Origin: an uncultured Clostridia bacterium
Lineage (GTDB): Bacteria > Bacillota > Clostridia > TANB77 > CAG-508
Direction: 5' to 3'
DNA length: 7,061 bases
NCBI GenBank assembly: GCA_944390615.1
Contig: CALXRJ010000151.1
Location: forward strand, 1 to 7,061
Shown piece after piece: positions 4,798 to 7,061 of the stretch; position 1 is the stretch's first letter, and each line of letters begins with the position of its first letter. A program made the position numbers and the translations under genes. Under the pieces are notes generated by a model that was given only the letters and a program-made list of their open reading frames with translations, searched no databases and was not told the DNA's origin.

Positions 4798-6196
4798 ATG
4801 AAAACTTATGTAGAAGAAATCAATCGAAACATCTATGATATCAAAAACAAAGATGAATATGATTTTAAAATAAAAAAGGGATTAACACCTGAAATCATCC
4901 AAGAAATTTCTAACCAAAAAAACGATCCAGATTGGATGAGAGAATTTAGACAAAAAGCATTAAAAGTATATCATAAACTAGAACTTCCAACTTGGGGACC
5001 AGATTTATCAGAACTCAATATGGATGAAATTGTAACTTATGTAAGACCAAAATCAAAAATGACAGGAAATTGGGAAGAAGTGCCAGAAGATATCAAAAAC
5101 ACTTTTGATAAACTACGGAATACCAGAAGCTGAAAAAAGAAGTTTAGCAGGAGTAGGTGCCCAATATGACTCAGAAGTTGTTTATCATAGTATGAAAAAA
5201 GAACTTTTAGAACAAGGTGTTATCTACACAGATATGGAAACCGCTGTAAGAGAATATCCAGATATTGTAAAAGCACATTTTATGAAATGTGTTCCTATCT
5301 ATGACCACAAATTTGTAGCTCTTCACGGAGCAGTTTGGTCAGGAGGGTCTTTTGTTTATGTGCCAAAAGGAGTAAAGGTAGAAATTCCGCTTCAATCGTA
5401 TTTTAGGCTAAATTCGCCAGAATCCGGACAATTTGAACATACCTTAATTATTGTAGATGAAGGAGCATCTCTTCACTTTATTGAAGGATGTAGTGCCCCA
5501 AAATACAATAAAGTAAATCTACACGCAGGATGTGTAGAACTATATGTAAAAGAAAATGCCTATTTAAGATATTCTACTATTGAAAACTGGTCCAAAAATA
5601 TGTTAAATTTAAATACCAAAAAAGCAATCGTAGGGAAAAATGCTAAAATGGATTGGGTTTCTGGTTCATTTGGTTCAAAAATATCGATGCTTTATCCAAT
5701 GAGTATTTTAAATGGAGAAGGAGCCAAAACAGAATATACAGGGATCTCTTTTGCAGGACAAGGACAAAATTTAGATACTGGTTTTAAGGTTATTCACAAC
5801 GCGCCAAATACCTCTAGTGTAATTCATTCCAAATCCATATCCAAAAATGGAGGAATTGCAACTTACAGGTCATTAGTTCGTATCAATGAAATTGCTAAAA
5901 ATTCAAAATGTACCGTATCTTGTGAATCACTTATGCTAGACTCCCAATCTCGTTCTGATACGATTCCAGTAAATGATGTAAGAACAGATGAAGTAGAATT
6001 TTCGCATGAAGCCAAAATTGGAAAAATTAGTGACCAATCCATTTTTTACTTAATGTCAAGAGGTCTATCAGAAGAAGATGCTAAAGCTATGATTGTAAGA
6101 GGTTTTGCCGATCCAATCTCAAAAGCACTTCCGATGGAATATGCCGTAGAAATGAATAATTTAATCAACCTAGAATTGGAAGGAGCGATTGGATAA
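4798..6196 (+). CDS. sufB: SufB, Fe-S cluster scaffold subunit, interrupted by a +1 frameshift at a CGG codon
   Basis: SufB is the cytosolic scaffold on which SUF clusters are built with SufC and SufD. From ATG 4798 the N-terminus is typical (YDIKNKDEY, KKGLTPEII, DPDWM). In the zero frame codon 106 CTA is followed by CGG (5116-5118) and a TGA at 5131-5133, which would leave 111 residues. Skipping C5116 joins TFDKL to GIPEAEKRSLAGVGAQYDSE, the expected SufB sequence, and runs to TAA 6194-6196, giving 465 residues, normal for the family. In the joined protein SGGSFVYVPKGVKVE, PNTSSVIHSKSISK, the Cys in VSCESLML (C375, apparently the E. coli C405 equivalent) and HE 403-404 are all present, and the C-terminus ELEGAIG is standard. 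Apart from one base the gene is undamaged. The stop overlaps the sufD start (TAATG). Confidence 0.93.
5113..5121 (+). other. sufB frameshift site: CTA CGG AAT
   Basis: The zero frame reads Leu-CGG-Asn and stops four codons later at TGA 5131. A one-base forward step at CGG gives GGA (Gly), the conserved residue of the DKLGIPEAE segment, and the remaining 359 codons are open. P-site CTA would re-pair with TAC only poorly. No prfB-type Shine-Dalgarno stimulator lies immediately upstream. Confidence 0.75.
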
Positions 6197-7061
6197 TGAC
6201 AAATTTAGAATTAAATCAAACACCGATTAGAACCGCAAGAAATTATGGTATTAATGATATAAAACTAGAAAATATTGAAATACCGGAAAAAGTAAAAAAG
6301 TTTGATGGTTTACAAATAAGTGGAGACAAAGATAAATTTTCAATTCATTTTGAAAAAAAAGAAAATGACATAACCTATGGTAATGGAGAAATTTTAACAA
6401 AACAAATCAAAGAAAAAGCCAATCAAAATATAGAAATAAAGGTATCCAACAATTTCAAAAAAGAATTAGAACTAGATTTTCAGTTTTCCAAGGAAAACCA
6501 AGAATTAATAGACAATATTTTCATTCAAATAGAAGAAAATGCAACAGCAAATATCATCCTAAAATATACAGCAAAAGAAGATTTTGCCTATTATCATAAT
6601 GGACAAATAAAGTTACTTGCAGGAAAAAACGCAAAAGCAAATATTTTCGTACTAAATTTACTAAATAACCAAGCCAATCACTTCCTTGCCATAGAAAATA
6701 AATTAGAAGCACAAGCAGATATAAACTATTTTATGGTAGACTTTGGAGGAAAAAATAGCATAACCAACTACTACACCAATTTAAAAGGAGAATCTTCTAG
6801 CAACAAGATAAATACCATCTATTTAGGAAATCATGACCAAGTAATAGACTTAAATTATATAACCCAAATGTATGGAGAAAAAACCAATGCAGAAATGAAC
6901 CTAAAAGGAGCCATAGGTGACCATGCTAAAAAACACTTCAAAGGAACCATTGACTTCAAAACAGGTTGCAAAAAAGCAAAGGGAAGTGAAAATGAATATT
7001 GCACTATTTTATCCGAAAATGCAAAATCCATAGCTTTACCAATGCTTTTATGTACCGAAGA
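6196..7061 (+). CDS. sufD: SufD, Fe-S cluster scaffold subunit (3' end outside window)
   Basis: SufD is the SufB paralogue that pairs with it in the SufBCD complex and takes part in iron entry and cluster assembly. The frame starts with ATG 6196, sharing one base with the sufB stop (translational coupling), and stays open for 288 codons to the window edge. The first ~170 residues are weakly conserved and rich in Asn, Lys and Glu. The C-terminal part shows the beta-helix core, with NLKGAIGDHAKKHFKGTIDF and ENAKSIALPMLLC, matching the SufB/SufD family. There is no frameshift and no in-frame CGG codon in the visible part. Position directly after sufB supports the assignment; sufS and sufU would be expected further downstream. 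Confidence 0.9.
   Translation, partial: MTNLELNQTPIRTARNYGINDIKLENIEIPEKVKKFDGLQISGDKDKFSIHFEKKENDITYGNGEILTKQIKEKANQNIEIKVSNNFKKELELDFQFSKENQELIDNIFIQIEENATANIILKYTAKEDFAYYHNGQIKLLAGKNAKANIFVLNLLNNQANHFLAIENKLEAQADINYFMVDFGGKNSITNYYTNLKGESSSNKINTIYLGNHDQVIDLNYITQMYGEKTNAEMNLKGAIGDHAKKHFKGTIDFKTGCKKAKGSENEYCTILSENAKSIALPMLLCTE

Noticed and set aside
5105..6196. A separate gene starting at TTG 5105
   Set aside because: There is no ribosome binding site, and the protein is simply the remainder of SufB in the +1 frame.

Overview
The window comes from a low-GC, AT-rich bacterium. Gene content (FeoA/FeoB, and SufC-SufB-SufD headed by a DtxR-fold regulator), strong AGGAGG-type ribosome binding sites and consensus sigma-A promoters point to a Bacillota (Clostridia/Bacilli-like) lineage; the species cannot be named. 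The theme is iron: ferrous iron import on the minus strand and Fe-S cluster assembly on the plus strand, diverging from a shared intergenic region.

Layout. (1) 2-106, the last codons of an unidentified plus-strand gene. (2) About 127-152, a hairpin between this gene and the converging feoB. (3) 154-2304 minus, feoB. (4) 2422-2653 minus, feoA, upstream of feoB in the same operon; it is a good FeoA only if one extra base at 2479 is skipped. (5) 2728-2769, a feoA promoter with a dyad. (6) 2876-3180, a 305-bp near-perfect palindrome, MITE-like. (7) 3190-3235, a perfect TTGACA-17-TATAAT promoter with an 18-bp dyad operator. (8) 3249-3713, a DtxR-fold regulator, overlapping (9) sufC at 3706-4443. 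(10) 4444-4797, an interruption of the suf operon carrying a small minus-strand gene with its own perfect consensus promoter and terminator-like hairpin. (11) sufB at 4798-6196, again intact only if one extra base (5116) is skipped. (12) sufD from 6196, overlapping sufB by one base and running off the window.

The main observation is that feoA and sufB, two conserved genes on opposite strands, carry the same lesion. Each has a single extra C directly before a conserved glycine codon, so that the zero-frame codon at the break is CGG in both cases. I find no other in-frame CGG in about 1,900 codons of feoB, the regulator, sufC, sufB, sufD and feoA. The only other one is in the small, foreign-looking minus-strand gene. 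This pattern fits +1 ribosomal frameshifting at an unassigned or starved CGG codon (the A site stays empty, the ribosome moves on one base, and tRNA-Gly reads GGN) better than two independent mutations, although sequencing error remains the null.

The second observation is that the regulator of the suf operon keeps the DtxR/MntR fold but has lost most of the MntR metal ligands. It has a C-terminal C-x8-C-x2-C cluster plus a fourth Cys in the DNA-binding domain, suggesting an Fe-S or thiol sensor rather than a Mn/Fe sensor.
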